Shown here piece after piece: positions 14,627-28,068 of a stretch of 64,000 nt of DNA. The stretch spans positions 71,707,809 to 71,771,808 of the forward strand of contig CM068827.1 in the NCBI GenBank assembly GCA_028554795.2. The letters are read 5' to 3'. Numbering within the stretch: the first letter of the stretch is position 1; every line of letters starts with the position of its first letter. The stretch comes from Sinohyriopsis cumingii (lineage: Eukaryota > Mollusca > Bivalvia > Unionida > Unionidae). A program made the position numbers and the translations under genes. The notes below the pieces were generated by a model. That model was given only the letters and a program-made list of their open reading frames with translations, searched no databases and was not told the DNA's origin.

Positions 14627-14716
14627 CTACTACAAATACTACAACTACTACTACTACCACTACTACTACTAGTAATAATAATAATAATATTAATAATAAT
14701 AATGATAATAATAATT
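14627..14716. repeat. (ACT)n-(AAT)n compound microsatellite
   Basis: Trinucleotide run that changes from ACT/ACC units to AAT units with a few interruptions. Confidence 0.95.
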
Positions 14717-15310
14717 CGACTTTCTGTGTTCTGTGCATGGCACAAAGGCAATATATTATCATAAAAGCAATAAATGGATTTTATTTATTAGCTTGACGTT
14801 TATCTAATGGAACATTATTGAGCAGTAGTTTTGATCCTTGATACCGACTGTACCGACGCAATGTTCTCATACATTCCCACTGATAGGATACTGGTAGACT
14901 CTTTGCATTTAGGTTTAGTAACACAGACGGGCATTATCGGAATTTGCAAAATGTGATTACGTAGCTTAAGAAAGTCACATATTTTAATTCCCCATCAGCT
15001 TTATGATATTTTCTTAGAAATTTAACCTTTAACTTTCCTATCAGATGACGTAAAGGAGAAAAATATTGTTGGACTCTAAGACTTGTGTCTCTTTATATAA
15101 AGAAAAAGTGTTAACCCCATCCAGTAATGGTCGTATGTCGTATGAGTTTATGTTTGCATGCGTCTGCTGTCTTAGTCTGACGGCTATCGGCCCTAAATTA
15201 TGGGAAGCAGCGATTCAAGTTAGCATACTAGCTTTTCAAATGGCGAAGAATTAAGGCAGGAGTTATTGAAACTATAGAGAATAAATGCATCACTTTAGCA
15301 GACTTGCCAG

Positions 15311-15635
15311 GCCGCTCCGGCGGCCAAGTGGTTAGAGCGTCCGCCTCTAATGCGGGAGGTCGTGGGTTCGATCCCTGCCCGAGTCATACCAAAGGCTTAC
15401 AAAATGGTACTAACAGCTGCCTTCCTTGGCGTTCAGCATTAAGAGGTTAATATTAGAACTGGTCGGCCAGGCGTCAAGATAATGTGACTGGGTGGGACAT
15501 CATGCTACATGTCTGCGGCATGATGTCCCAGTGCTAGACATCACTAAAAACCGTCACACTGCAGACATCGTAGCGATATGACTGAAAAAATGTTAAAGCT
15601 ACGTTAAAAAATCCAAATCACACACACACACACAG
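15311..15635 (+). mobile_element. tRNA-derived SINE, family A, copy 3
   Basis: The head reads GCCGCTCCGGCGGCCAAGTG with A box GTGGTTAGAGCG and a perfect consensus-like B box GTGGGTTCGATCCC. The body and (CA)n tail follow. A perfect 11-bp duplication, AGACTTGCCAG, flanks it at 15300-15310 and 15636-15646. The middle carries a perfect 12-bp inverted repeat, TGGGACATCATG at 15493-15504 and CATGATGTCCCA at 15519-15530. The intact promoter boxes and perfect duplication suggest a fairly recent insertion. Confidence 0.96.
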
Positions 15636-16492
15636 AGACTTGCCAGCGATGATGTAAACGGTGGCTATTGACCAGGTTTGGCTTATTTTCAATTATACCT
15701 ATTCTTACTCCTTTACCGTGATAAAAAAAAATAAACAAGCGAATAAACTTAAAGACCTCTTGTAACCATACGAAAATGTATCAGATATGTTTATAAACCA
15801 TCTTGAAAGTATGATAAAATAACACTTATCACACCATTAGTACCGTTAGACTATCAGAAACAAGAGATCGTGATTGATCGATCGACCAACGCATTAATTC
15901 CCCAATCGACTATTGTCATTAAGTTATTGATCTCATTAAACAGTTCTACTAGGTGGAGTCAAATGTCTTTAATTTTTATTTTTGGACGATTACATATTCT
16001 AGACTAGAGACCATTCTAAGATTTTCCATGTGTAGAAAAGATTCAAGGAAAAGGTATCTCGTTTCCTAAAAGTTGATGGCTCAGTTTGGTGAGAAAACAT
16101 ACCTCAGCCTGAAATGTTACTTCGTTCCCAGCCGCAAACGAAAGTCAGATGCGCTCTATTTTTATTCGTGGCTACGCCACAAAAAGATTTTCCCATTTTA
16201 TGTGTTTTCCTGTGTGTGTGATATTGCAAATCATATCAGCATTTTAAAAAATAACATTTGGAGCAAAGAAAGATCAATCATTTAAGTATTTAGATCTCCC
16301 TCCAAATACAGGACATTCGGTTCTCGTAAATTAAATCCCAAATAATCCTACATGTTCTATAAAAAATCTTAAAAATATAGAATGTTCAGAATGTATTCTA
16401 ATAGTCTTGAATATCATGATGTACTACGTTGATGTAATTCAGAATGTCTTTGAATGAGCTCAGAATAATTCCAAAATAAGGTGTAAATCTAA

Positions 16493-16600
16493 AGTCATTG
16501 AGCACTTAGTAATTCCACTAAGTAGTTTAAATAAATAATTCCTCTGGAATTATATATGAACACAACTGTTGATGCTGACTAGAAAAGAGTCCCACAGACT
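16493..16600. repeat. Diverged dispersed repeat, partner at 19440-19530
   Basis: Blocks GCACTTAGTAATTCCA, AAATAATTCCT and an ACTGTTGATGCTGACTAGAAAAG-like end recur in the same order at 19440-19530. A weaker match to the first block lies near 26285 (CGAACACTTTGTAATTCTAG). No coding potential is visible, so this may be an old non-autonomous element. Confidence 0.4.
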
Positions 16601-17905
16601 GAACAAACACAGCAAAGAATTATTTGTTGATCAAGTTTACGTATACACTTTTTTACTTGAGATAGATGTCAGTCATTCCAACTGAAAATTCCACTCAAAT
16701 TGCAAGCAAGTCTGTGCCTAAAATGTTCAAAACTAAAATGCTTTATAAACAACCTATTAATACCCTACACTCTTGAACAAAAAACTTGAACAAAAACTAA
16801 CCATGTAAAAAGCCTTTTTGCGTTATTTGACGAATGTCAAGCACACAGTTTAATTATTCATAAGAGCAGTCAAGCTTTCGTTAAAGAACACTTTCTGTAA
16901 AAGACAACCTGTCGTTGGAGAAAATAATTTTGTTTTTCTACAACGGTATGCTTAAATGTGAAAAAGGACAAAAAACTGCATTTTAAAACAATGCCAGTAA
17001 ATCTGATAATTCAGCCAACTTAACATTACGTTAGGAAAATGCTCCAATGCACTCATACCGAAGTCTTACTTCCTGATTTCAGTCATTAAAGATCGCTTAT
17101 ATGTGGTCCCCAAGGTGCTGTTTTAAACCAGGCGTTGCAGTGTCTTGCTCTATAATCAGCATCGTGGTTTTCTCAACGAGTTAATGTTTAAAGTAAGTTT
17201 TATCTTTATATTTAGACTCAACTGTAGGACGAAATAAACCACGTTATTATGTTTCCCAGCTGATTAGTGCCCATGGTTTGCAAAATACAATCTGGATTAT
17301 TATATGTTTCTGCTTTTGACTGTATTGTGAATTATCTGAGATTTAATATAATAGGTCAGTCAATTAATAAAAAGTGGACTCATATAATTTTTACAAGTGG
17401 TACGATGACCGACATTTATAGTATAAACATCGTAACTTAAGCAATGTCTCTATAAATAGCAATATCCAGAAAATAATCAGAATCAAGGAGAGAACAAATA
17501 ATACAGATCACTGCGGCAAAATACAATGCATGTCTTGTTTCATTGAATCGAAACACGCGATGAGACGTTATTTATGATAAGTTCAAGATGTTGATTCGCG
17601 GATTAAATGAAAACACCAGAAAACATTGAGATATGTTTTGTTTTCGTAGAAGCAGATTTGACATATTATATGTTGGTGATAGAAAGGAATTAATGCATTT
17701 AGATGACGAATGATAAGCAGACAGATTACAGTCATGTCATTTTCATTAAAATAACTATAAATGAAATGCCATTTGGAGAATATCGTACCAAAATCAAGTT
17801 GTGTCTCTTTGTACATGTGTTGGAATCAGTCGAAAGAAGCGTCTGAAGTGTTTTCAATAGGCAAAATGTAAATAATCATATATCAGATGGAAATATCATT
17901 GAAAC

Positions 17906-18056
17906 CACGTGACTTAGTAATTAGAGTGCCAGTCTCGCAAGGCAAATGTCTCGAGTTTGAACCCTGTCCAGATCAACCCGAGTCTGCACCTGTGGTAAGT
18001 CTTTTTGCAATGCATGATATACTCTTTCTTGTCTAAAATTGCCATTAAACACTAAT
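17906..18056 (+). mobile_element. Possible tRNA-derived SINE, family B
   Basis: The tRNA-like head has CTTAGTAATTAGAGTGCCAG as an A-box region and GAGTTTGAACCCTGTC as a B-box region. A body containing ACCTGTGGTAAG and a 3' part with CCATTAAACACTAATC follow. It resembles 8861-8965 in layout and tail, and differs from family A. A degenerate tRNA pseudogene is possible, but the conserved 3' part favours a SINE. Confidence 0.5.
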
Positions 18057-18059
18057 CAA

Positions 18060-19782
18060 AGAACCTAAGCATCAATGAGCCTCTAAAGAAAGTGACAGTG
18101 TAAACAGGAACAACAATCTGAAAGGTAACGGATGTCTAATTAGAAACGAAAATATTAATATAGTAGGAAAATTAAATGAAATGTTATATTAAACGCTTAC
18201 CATCGGCATTTAAGTAAAGTTTCTTTTTCTGAGAATATACGCCAATGTAATTGATCAAAGTAGCAGGTAAATCCTTTTTTTACCGCTACAATAAAAGAAA
18301 TATTTAATACTATGGAAACAAATATAAATTCATTTTGGACGGCTACAGAGTAAAAAAAGTTTATGATGATTTTATGTTCTAAAAGCATTAACAAGACTTT
18401 TACAAAATTTTAGGTCATGATAAATAAAAAACGAAATCAGGATTTCTTTTCTAGGCTAATATCATCGCCGTTTTCACCATCTGACACGACTAGTGAAAAG
18501 CACCTAAACACAATTCATGAGAATTAGATACAATTATATCTAGACATGACTAACGCCCAACCTATACAGGATTAAAATATTTAGATAAAGCGAATTAAAT
18601 GTAAAACATCTGGCAATTAAATAATGGACTTCAGATTTGAAAGATTAATAAACAGTGCTTCTTATATGTGGTCTGCAACTTAGCCTAACAATCCAGTTAA
18701 CCAAAACATTGCGGAAATACTTAAGGAGATGCAAATTTACTACATGGAAAACAATTAATTTATTATCAAACCATCAATTCTGTTGATCAAAACATCTTAA
18801 GATTTGACAATGATTATTCTGTTCAAAGATACCGAGCACGGTGTAATATGAAAATCTGGCAGAATCAACCTAATTGTGCATTGTGAATATAAATTGATGG
18901 TTGTGGAATTTCCTGCTATCATTTACAAATCAAAGTGTAGAAAAGGTCAGTGAAGCATGTTTATGAATATGATGTCTGCATTCAAATACGAACATTATTA
19001 TCCGAATTTGTCATATCTTTATCTTCTGAATAAACGCTCAGTTTGAATAAAACCATGCAAATAAAATAGTTTAATAAAATTTACAATAACTCTAACATTT
19101 CTCTTCGTAGTGATTGCGGATAGTGAACGAAAAAATAAAATGGTCAGTATTAATAGTCATCTTTGGAAATTTTCAAAATATATTACAAATGAAAAATAAA
19201 TATGTAATTTATTAACAAATATATTATTAGGGAACTTAACTAATACATTTAAAGAAACTTACAATTTATTATGTTAATCTTCGTTCAAATGAACTTATAG
19301 ACTGGAATTACTTCAACTTTTTTGATAGCAACGCGTTAACATATAAAGGTATTGTAAGTGTTACGACTCTTTGGTCTTAAACTAAGTAGCAGAACAAAAC
19401 AAAGACTGCAAAATTAGTAGAATTCAATCAATAATTCATATTATTTAAGCACTTGGTAATTCCAATAAAAAAATTTGCACAAATAATTCCTGTTTAATCT
19501 GAACAACGAATACTGATTCAACTAAAAATGTTGAGAAAGGAATATTTTATAAAGCACTAATTTTATATTAAAACCTAAACAGTAATTGGATGTCCAGAAT
19601 GTGGATCATTTAACCATCAAATGCATAAGCAAATTCGTTTTAGAACCTTCTACGGTCATAATTGCGGCTAGATCTTGAACTCAAATTCATGTAAACATAT
19701 ATGTATAACTTACAACCAAGACATAAATCAGGTACGCAATAAAACCCTATTATCAATTACCGACAAAATTCAAGCAGACATT
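18060..19782. other. AT-rich sequence without recognised genes
   Basis: Nothing beyond the diverged repeat at 19440-19530 described with 16493-16600. The frame at 18197-18394 is unsupported. Confidence 0.45.
19440..19530. repeat. Diverged dispersed repeat, partner of 16493-16600
   Basis: Carries GCACTTGGTAATTCCA, ACAAATAATTCCT and an ACTGATTCAACTAAAAATG end in the same order as the partner, with many substitutions between. Confidence 0.4.
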
Positions 19783-20863
19783 AATAATAATAATAATGAT
19801 AATAATAATAATAATAATGAGGACTTTTTATAGTGCCTAATCATTAGAAGCTCTAAGCGCTTTACAACATAGACAACACCTATAAGATGAAAAAACATAT
19901 ATAATGAGATGATTACAAACACAAACACCATGAAATTAGAAAACATAGAAGAAAAAAACATGCTGAGAATATTTAAGGTAGGAAACATTATTAGGTCTTT
20001 AGGTTTGTTCTTGCAGTCGAAATAAGTGAGTTTTGAGAGCACTCTTGAATGGGATCACTGTGTCTTTGTGTCTAAGTTCAGTGGGCAATTCATTCCACGT
20101 TGCTGGGTCCTGGTATGCAAAAGAACGCTGTCCATATGACTTTGTTTTCATAGTAGGAATAATGAGTATACGATTGTCAGAAGAGGAGCGTAAGTATCTT
20201 GCTGGTGTGTACAAAAGGGGTGAGGTCGGATAGGTATGTTGGACTAGAGTCCGTCAATGAAACGTAGCACAGATAACAAATTTTGTGTTTGATTCTGGAT
20301 CAAATGGATAGCCAGTGTAGGGTACAGAGCAGCGGGGAGGTGTGCTCTGATCGTGGTACTCTAAGTATGATCCGAGCAGCTGTGTTTTGAACTTTTTGAA
20401 GTTTCTGGAGCAGATATTGAAATGAACCAGACAGAATTGAGTTACAATAGTCCAGTCTTGAGAGTACTAATGAACACACAAGTGTTTTAGTGGCATTAAC
20501 TGAAAGATATTTGCGAATGGAGCTGATGCGTCTCAGCTCAAGATATGCAGCCTTGCATATGTTCATGACATGTTGGTGCAATGTGAGAGTACTGTCCAGA
20601 GTAACACCTAGGTTTCGTACTGATTGTGTGAATTTAATGTTGGTTTTTCTGATATTTATTGTTTGAGGTAAAGGATGTGAATGAGAAAGTCTTTGTGTTG
20701 TGATCAGAATGGCCTCAGTTTGATCATCATTCATCTGCAGCTTGTTACATGTCATCCATGATTTCACATCAAAAATGCACCTCTCTACACCTTGGATGGT
20801 AGCATGAACTTCAATACAAACTAAATGTGCATAACACACGGTTAAATCAAAGGAACATATCAA
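19783..20863 (-). pseudogene. 5'-truncated CR1/L2-type LINE: RT C-terminus and 3' UTR
   Basis: Minus-strand frame 20300-20863 encodes the C-terminal third of a non-LTR RT. It shows W-M-T-C-N-K-L-Q-M-N-x-D-Q-T-E, then NLGVTLDSTLT, SRLDYCNS, LQKVQNTAARII and LHWLSI. Frame 19999-20214 carries the final FAYQDPATWNELPTELR and FKSALKTHLF. These landmarks are typical of the Jockey-superfamily CR1/L2 group. The 3' UTR contains GCGCTTAGAGC and GCACTATAAAA and ends in a (TTA)n tail at 19783-19822, the usual 3' end of this group. The element is 5'-truncated and frameshifted, as expected of incomplete retrotransposition. Confidence 0.88.
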
Positions 20864-21460
20864 TTGTAATTTATATGTTAGATGTGATACTTTAAACTCG
20901 GCATCTACTGCAGTATCTTTTACAATTGTTAAAGATTCATCAGAAAAGTTGTTCGAGAAATGAATTTCAGAAAAAAAAAGTTATGACCCATTAAGTTTTA
21001 CACAGTATTTGACAAATTACAAGGTAAAAGTAGGCTGCGTTGCTGGCGATGTTAGCATGTATTTGCTGTTGGCAATATGGTTACGAAAATAGGTAGCAAG
21101 AATACCCTTAAAAAATCACCTGCATCCTTTAAGATAGGCGTGAATACCGCTTAAAATGTCAACATTGAATAAATGTGTTGTTCGTACTTCAGGTTCCCAG
21201 ATGACTATGATATTACCAACTGGTTTGGTTTCTGTAAGCACGTGACTGGTCAATTATCCACTTTGCCCTCTGAACGATCTGTGGCAAACTAGACAGAAGA
21301 TACCGCTTGGGATTACTTGACCGACACGGCAGCGCTGCAGTTTCGAGATTTACGCCTCTCGCTTCTGCAATGCATCTGCGATTCTCATCGATTCAAACTT
21401 TTTAGCTTTAGACTTCACTCTCTATCTGTAAATGTGTTTTTCACGACGACATTATTTCAT
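20864..21460. other. No gene recognised
   Basis: Between a LINE and a SINE remnant. Short frame 21317-21502 overlaps the SINE and is not supported. Confidence 0.4.
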
Positions 21461-21464
21461 GCAA

Positions 21465-21618
21465 ATGTAACTGATTGTTGTAGTTGTTGTAGTGGGGTTT
21501 AACACCATTTTTCAGCACAATATAGGCTATACATGGCGGCCAGTATTAATAGCGGAGGAAGAACCCGGGAAAACCTCGGAAAGAACGCTTTAGACCACTC
21601 GGCCACTCGGGGCCCCGC
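21465..21618 (-). mobile_element. tRNA-derived SINE, family C, minus strand
   Basis: On the minus strand the head reads GGGGCCCCGAGTGGCCGAG then TGGTCTAAAGCG, a Leu/Ser-tRNA-like A box. The body follows with CTTCCTCCGCTATTAATACT, GGCCGCCATG, TATAGC and the 3' motif TGTGCTGAAAAATGGTGTTA, AACCCC. This 3' motif is shared with many molluscan SINEs. The B box is weak (TTTCCGAGG), so the copy is old. Confidence 0.72.
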
Positions 21619-22566
21619 AAATGTAATTGACCTTTAGAAGCAGTTCCAAAGAAGTATAAAATCTCATATTAAATATAGTATTAAATATGGTGACGGAAGA
21701 GTTATATATTTTTATATTACGAATGTAACGTTTTCCTCGCTAAAAATAATATTGTGAAATACAAGAAGTCATAGTAAAATATTTTAATGCTGTCTCTAAT
21801 GCAACACACACACACTGAGACTTTAAGAGAAAAACGAAACAAGATAAATGCAAAATATGAACAACCAATTGCACAAAGGACAAACTCAGAAACTGATACA
21901 ATAGAGAGAGAGAGACATGAAAAAGCAGGAAACCTATGTAAAACATTACGTGTTTTTTTATAGATAAAAATTGAAATAGCTTCTACAATGAGTAGAATGA
22001 TGAAATCAAATAAAACGACGATGAAACATCAAAGCTCTTAATGATTTTGACACAAACTTTACTAAAAAGAAAGCCTAGATGATTGCCAGCACTAACGATT
22101 GTAATATTTGAAAAATAAGAATAAATGAAGTTAAATAAGATCAACAGTACAAGAGCAAATTCAGTTAAAATAAATATCAACGAATCTACCAAGAAAGGAT
22201 CACACATAACATCAATATTGGCAGATTTATTTTCTTAATACGACAGAGACAACTAACCGTACACAGAGAATACGGATAGATTCACACATTTAATTTAGTT
22301 CCTTTGAAATAATTGGTACTTAAACCATTTTATTCCTTTGCTTCTAAGATCTGAAAATACTTTTTTGTACTGATGATATTTTTATTTTATTGCACATGAA
22401 TGATCAATTTACTGATGTCGCTACACGTAATTCCTTTAAACGGTCTATCCGTTCTATTAAAATGTCTTATTGCTTAAACAAGGGTTATGGTCTACTTTCC
22501 TTTTATGAAATAACACTTTAATTTAATCTTAAATTCTTCAATACAATTTTCTTTCCTCTACAAACT

Positions 22567-22872
22567 ACCGCTCCTGTGGCCTGTTTGTTAGAACGTCCGG
22601 GTCGAATGTGAGATGTTTGAAACCACGCTGAGTCATACCAAAGACTTATAACAAACTTGGTACTAGCAGCTGCCTTGCTATGTGCTCATCATTAAGTGAT
22701 TAGTGTTAGGACTGGTCGGCCTTGTGTCAGAAAAACGTGATTGGGTGGGACATCATGCTACATGTCTGCGACATGATGCCCCAGTGCTAGACATCACCAT
22801 GAACTGCCACACTTCAGACATCGTAGTGATGTGACTGAATTTTTTTTTTAAAAACTACGTTAAAAATTCAAA

Positions 22873-22914
<42 letters not shown>

Positions 22915-22925
22915 TCACGAACACA
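22567..22925 (+). mobile_element. tRNA-derived SINE, family A, copy 4
   Basis: Full-length but diverged copy. The A box is partly lost (GTTTGTTAGAACGTCC) and the B box is degenerate. The body and a long (CA)n tail (about 22876-22912) are clear. The flanks carry a 14-bp duplication with one difference, TTCCTCTACAAACT at 22553-22566 and TTCCTCTATAAACT at 22926-22939. Confidence 0.93.
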
Positions 22926-23190
22926 TTCCTCTATAAACTGTGCATTTATTTTCTGTGAACTATATTAATACGGACGTGCAATCATGATGGAATGTGTTGT
23001 GGTTTTTTATTGTTCATCAATGCTTTCTTTACAAACCTAAATAGGATTGATAATATTTGCAATCTCAAAATAAATTACGAAAGCATATCTTACTGTATGA
23101 TGCTAGTTTCTAAACTTTACAACTTTATAAGTTTTAGACAATAGGTAATTCGAATAGCTTTTTTTGATTACATGATTTCTTAAGTTCATT

Positions 23191-23342
<152 letters not shown>

Positions 23343-23480
23343 CGCTTTGTACACAAATACCGTTTAGCTATATCTTTGCTTTTCTGAGATGATATCAGCC
23401 GTAATAAAACAGTCATCTCATAATGCCATTTTGCATCCATCAAATAATAAAGAAAATGTCGACATGGGAGTTTCTGTCTT

Positions 23481-23483
<3 letters not shown>

Positions 23484-23532
<49 letters not shown>
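23484..23532. repeat. (CT)n microsatellite
   Basis: About 48 bases of CT repeats. Confidence 0.96.
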
Positions 23533-23537
<5 letters not shown>

Positions 23538-23539
23538 TG

Positions 23540-24803
23540 AACTGTTATTATGTTGTGTCTCTAATCACTGTGATCTCTTTTTAATACATCACAACATCAT
23601 ATGAATCATTTCTTTTTAATCTTACTTCTGTTTGTTATGTTGAAGCGTTATGTCATGCCAGATTTTGCATATTATCCTTGTCCAGTTGTTTCTGATTACA
23701 TTCAGTTTTTGGTTGCTAAAGACAAATGTAAATGAAGTTTTAACGAATCAAAACACTTCGCTCTTCTACTATTTATGTCGTATTTTTCCAGGTTATTCCT
23801 TACTGTAAATATATACAACTCTTGAAAGCTGCTTCAGCTAAATCCGTTATTTGAATAATCCTGAAGCTTTATTATAATTATTCTGTTTTAGTTTGTTAAT
23901 AATGTGTACCATTTTGTTCAAAAATTAGAAGAGCTAAAATTCCTTTCTGTCCGTTTTGGAGCTGGTGCATCATTTAGTGCAAACGTATTTTATATAATAT
24001 TGCTTTCCATTAAATAATTTTTATGAAAGTTAGGCATACATATTTTGCGAGCGTGATTTAAATGTTTCGCAATATTCATTCGCATTAACATGTAATTTCT
24101 TTAATAAATATCCCTTATAAAACATCTTTTACATCCTTGGAATCAGTGTTAGGCTTACAGCTTTGAAGATTTCTCATTCATGTCACATGTTTTATTAATC
24201 CAGCATAAGAACTAATTCTGTAATTCATATAAAAAAACATAAATTTAGTTATTTAAGTTATGAAAGATTCTATTGTTAATTTGACTCTCGTGATATTTTG
24301 AATATTCAGACTCGTTATACTTTTCTTCAACAACATATGGATGACATTGTCTTCAAAACTGATGATTATATGTTTACTAATATCTGTACCAAAAAACCAT
24401 TTTCCGTAATAGCACATGACTAAAATTTCATTGTTTTCCTTGATTTTGTTACCATATCTTCAAACATTTATACAGTGATTTTAATTAATTTAATTGCGCA
24501 AAATAACAAAATACTTATTTGTTATGATAATTGACTATACTTTTGTCGTTCCGTGGTTGTTTGAACATTGTGCAGAGTTTGGAGAGCGAAATCACAGATA
24601 AGTTATGATATGTGTAACAACCTTTAATCGCATGCTTTATAAGTAGCTACGAATGGCTAATTTTGATGCTTATTTCATGATGAAACGTCAAATAACGATA
24701 CATTATCGCTTCAAAGTTCACTTAAGTCGGGCTTTAGTTGTACTTCTAAGCATGATGTCTTGATTAAGTTTTTCGAAGCATTCAATTTATTTTATTTTAC
24801 TGT

Positions 24804-24804
<1 letters not shown>
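23540..24804. other. Unremarkable AT-rich sequence
   Basis: No frame of useful length or recognisable feature. Confidence 0.45.
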
Positions 24805-24839
<35 letters not shown>

Positions 24840-24842
24840 TTT
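24805..24842. repeat. (ATTT)n microsatellite
   Basis: Nine or so ATTT units in a row. Confidence 0.95.
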
Positions 24843-26677
24843 TCGTTTGGCTGTGATCGTTAACATATACTTGTGATGATGGCAATATTTAAAAGAGTGA
24901 TTTGAGGTCGGTTTTTTACATTTCCATCTTCTATCATAGTAGCATATATGAAAGCGTTCCTTTCGCTAACATATCAAGCATCTTCAAAATTGCCATTACA
25001 TCTCAATCATTCACTGCAAACATGTAATCTACTATGAATACATTTTACTAGGGAGCGTTGGGTTTAAAAGAATAATGAGAATGTTTAAAATTTAAAAGAC
25101 TACTTGTAAAAGAAGGAATCAATTGATTTCATTTAATAGCGTTTCGTTTTCATCCATGAGAAAGGTTTGAGACAACTAATTCAACATGTTTGATTCCATT
25201 TTACTGACACGAAGTGCTCGTATATCATAGGAATATCAATCTCGTGAATTGTTTCCTTTTAGCTCCCAAACATAAAAGTGCATCGTGCACATTTGGAAAT
25301 CAGAGTAGAACGAAAACATAAACAATCATTCTGATATCTTCAGGTTTCAAAACAACTTGGTAATATTTCCATTTACATTTGAATATAACAGTTGGACTGT
25401 ACACAAGTTGAAGAGGAGTCTATCGGTCGAATTTAAGACTTGTCTCGCTCTTTTGGAAGAGAATGAACAAATCCTGTAATTACAACGTACATACACACAA
25501 ACACGTTTGCATGCACAATTACATTTGTTTTGCAAATCTTATGGATATCAAACCCGATTGATAGGAAGTGGATATTCATATACTGATGGGTGTCTGACTC
25601 ACGTATGTTTCCCTATTCCCTCAATTGTCAACGATACAAGAAAAGTTCTAATTACAATACTAACGAGAAACGAGAATCGACATTATCATGACACCAGATG
25701 ATCATCGTGTCACTATTTGTTGAAATCAAGATATCTTGATCGATAGATCTTCCAGTGCCCTCCTTTCTCCATCCAAGCATACGGTTTGGTTCTCGATCTC
25801 GTAGGACCTTCATCATCATTGTTGGTAGATTAAGATAATATTTCTTCACTGGTAGACCCAAGGCCAGTCCTGCTTGGTTGTTTTTAACAAACAAGCAATG
25901 AGTCACTTATATATCAAGAGCTAGGAGGTTCATCTTCGTTATTACCAAAACGCATTTGTTAAGAAAACAAATCTTATAGCCTCAGATCTTATGGCAGTTG
26001 TGCTTTGAGATAAGTAACTTTATATTTTTAGACATTACCTTACAAAATTTAAAACGCTTTTTGTTTTGTGTCTTTGTGTTTGTAAAGTTAATTCTTTTTA
26101 ATCTATTCTACTTCTAGACACATGTTTAGCTTGAATAAGTTAGTTCATGCTTGTCTGAATGAAACCATGCCTGTTCGTTAGGGCTTTTTTAGACCAAGCA
26201 TATCAGTAAACTGCTATTAGCAAACACAGGAAACGTGCTTAAACGTAAGGGAGGCTAATGAGGCAAAATTTCCAAAAGTAAACGAACACTTTGTAATTCT
26301 AGTGAAATTTTTTATTAAAATCAAACACAACAATACGACTAGTTACACTACCGATATAATGGTAGGAACGAGCAATTCTAATATAACCAACCTTAATATA
26401 AAAACCAAGAAACGATTTGAGAACCTGAATGACGGTCAAAAGGTTCTTTCCAGAAAATTCCACGCAATCAATAATCTTATACATATTCCCATTACTCTGT
26501 CATCTTATTGGAAATTTCCATCAAACAGTAAACAAAATTTGTTTCTAGAATCTACTAAGGTCAGGATGATTGCTGTATCTAGAACTCAAACTTCGTAACC
26601 ATGTTTATCCTACGAGAAAGTACATTTACAGACCCAACTCCTACTCTCAATTAGGGATAAAAGTCAATCATTCAACA
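24843..26677. other. Unremarkable sequence
   Basis: No recognised gene. Frames at 25347-25535, 25652-25906 and 26302-26598 lack domain features. Near 26285 there is a weak match to the dispersed repeat at 16493. Confidence 0.4.
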
Positions 26678-26856
<179 letters not shown>

Positions 26857-27571
26857 ATCATGAACAAAACCCAGCACAGATTACAAATTAAACATCCATA
26901 ACATACTGCAGTCGGGAACTGAGAGGGTACAATGCGCACACGATATTATAACAAAATATGCCATTAAAGAATGTTTCTTTTTTTTCAATTTCCTGTCAGT
27001 GGGGTGCTATGCTTTCCTGTCAGTGGAGTGCTATGCTTTCTGACACAAATTGTTAAACCATCAGTAGCTTCATATATCGATATTTGCAATTCTATTTCTT
27101 ATAAATGTGCAGCTGTATGGCGTACGCTTGAGATGGCGAATCAAACAGTCATACGGAAATCAACAAATCTCCTGTTATGTATATTTGATTTCATTATATT
27201 TGATTTAATATATATTTATTTCAATTCAACTATTTGCTTGTCAGTTTTAAAATTTGTTATTTTTCATTACATGCTATTGTAATGTAAATTTTTTCGCTAG
27301 AGATGATACTTTTTCCAACAAAATAGTTTGACCTTGACTGTTCATTTGGTAAACAACCAGGTGTTGATCTAGAACCTGACCTTGAATCAGTTCTATAAGT
27401 TCTAATTTTATTTTAAAATGGTTGGATTTTGTCACGGTCATGATGGGACTAAGTATTTAAGAGGTAAACAACTTTTTTTAATTTTTTCTTCCTTAGAGTA
27501 AAATGATTGGTTTTCGTCAGGGACACTGGGTGTAGGTGATCTTTTACAAGTACCTAGTTATAGAACATGAT

Positions 27572-27612
27572 CACGTGACCCCCTTTTTGCGTTTTAGAAG
27601 ACAATATAACCG
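27572..27612 (+). promoter_or_regulatory. LTR promoter block: E-box and TATA-like box
   Basis: CACGTG, a perfect E-box, is followed about 30 bases downstream by AATATAACC. The same arrangement is kept in the other LTR (33401-33406 and about 33434-33440) despite divergence around it. The role in driving element transcription is inferred. Confidence 0.5.
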
Positions 27613-28062
27613 GTTTTTTTAGAGTTATTCCCAGTGGAAGCTGGGCTTTTTCTTACACTGGAAGTTGAATGTTGTGCTGTTTAGAATTGTTTCAAATTAC
27701 TTGGATTGGAGTTGTTTCAAATTGCTTAGATTCAAAAAGGATTAATTCTTTTTCTTGTTAAATACGTGTGCTGACGTGAAATTGCTGAATAAGGACAGGT
27801 TTTATAAAACTTCATTCAGCTTTCCGAAACCAGAGTGATAATTATTGTTTCTACAAGGAACTGTAGACTTCAACACTACAGGTTACAGCACACTTCATCG
27901 TCTTCCATCATGGATTCTTCGTCGGGACTCGAACTTGAAATCATTAGAACATTTTGTTATCAGAACTACTAAAAAATTTCTATTCTTGGATTTTTTTCTC
28001 GATATGATACTAAAATAACCGTAAGATTATATTCTTTCATTTTTATATAATTTTTCCAGGGA

Positions 28063-28068
28063 AATAAA
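28063..28068 (+). terminator. LTR polyadenylation signal
   Basis: AATAAA within GGGAAATAAAT, conserved in the 3' LTR at 33885-33890. It is about 80 bases before the LTR end, where it would serve the R/U5 boundary. Confidence 0.55.

Noticed and set aside
15311..15390. tRNA gene candidate with good A and B boxes (also at 10200, 28640-28713 and 35597)
   Set aside because: The tRNA-like part continues into a conserved body of about 250 bases with a (CA)n tail and target duplications, so these are SINE heads. The cloverleaf is not complete.
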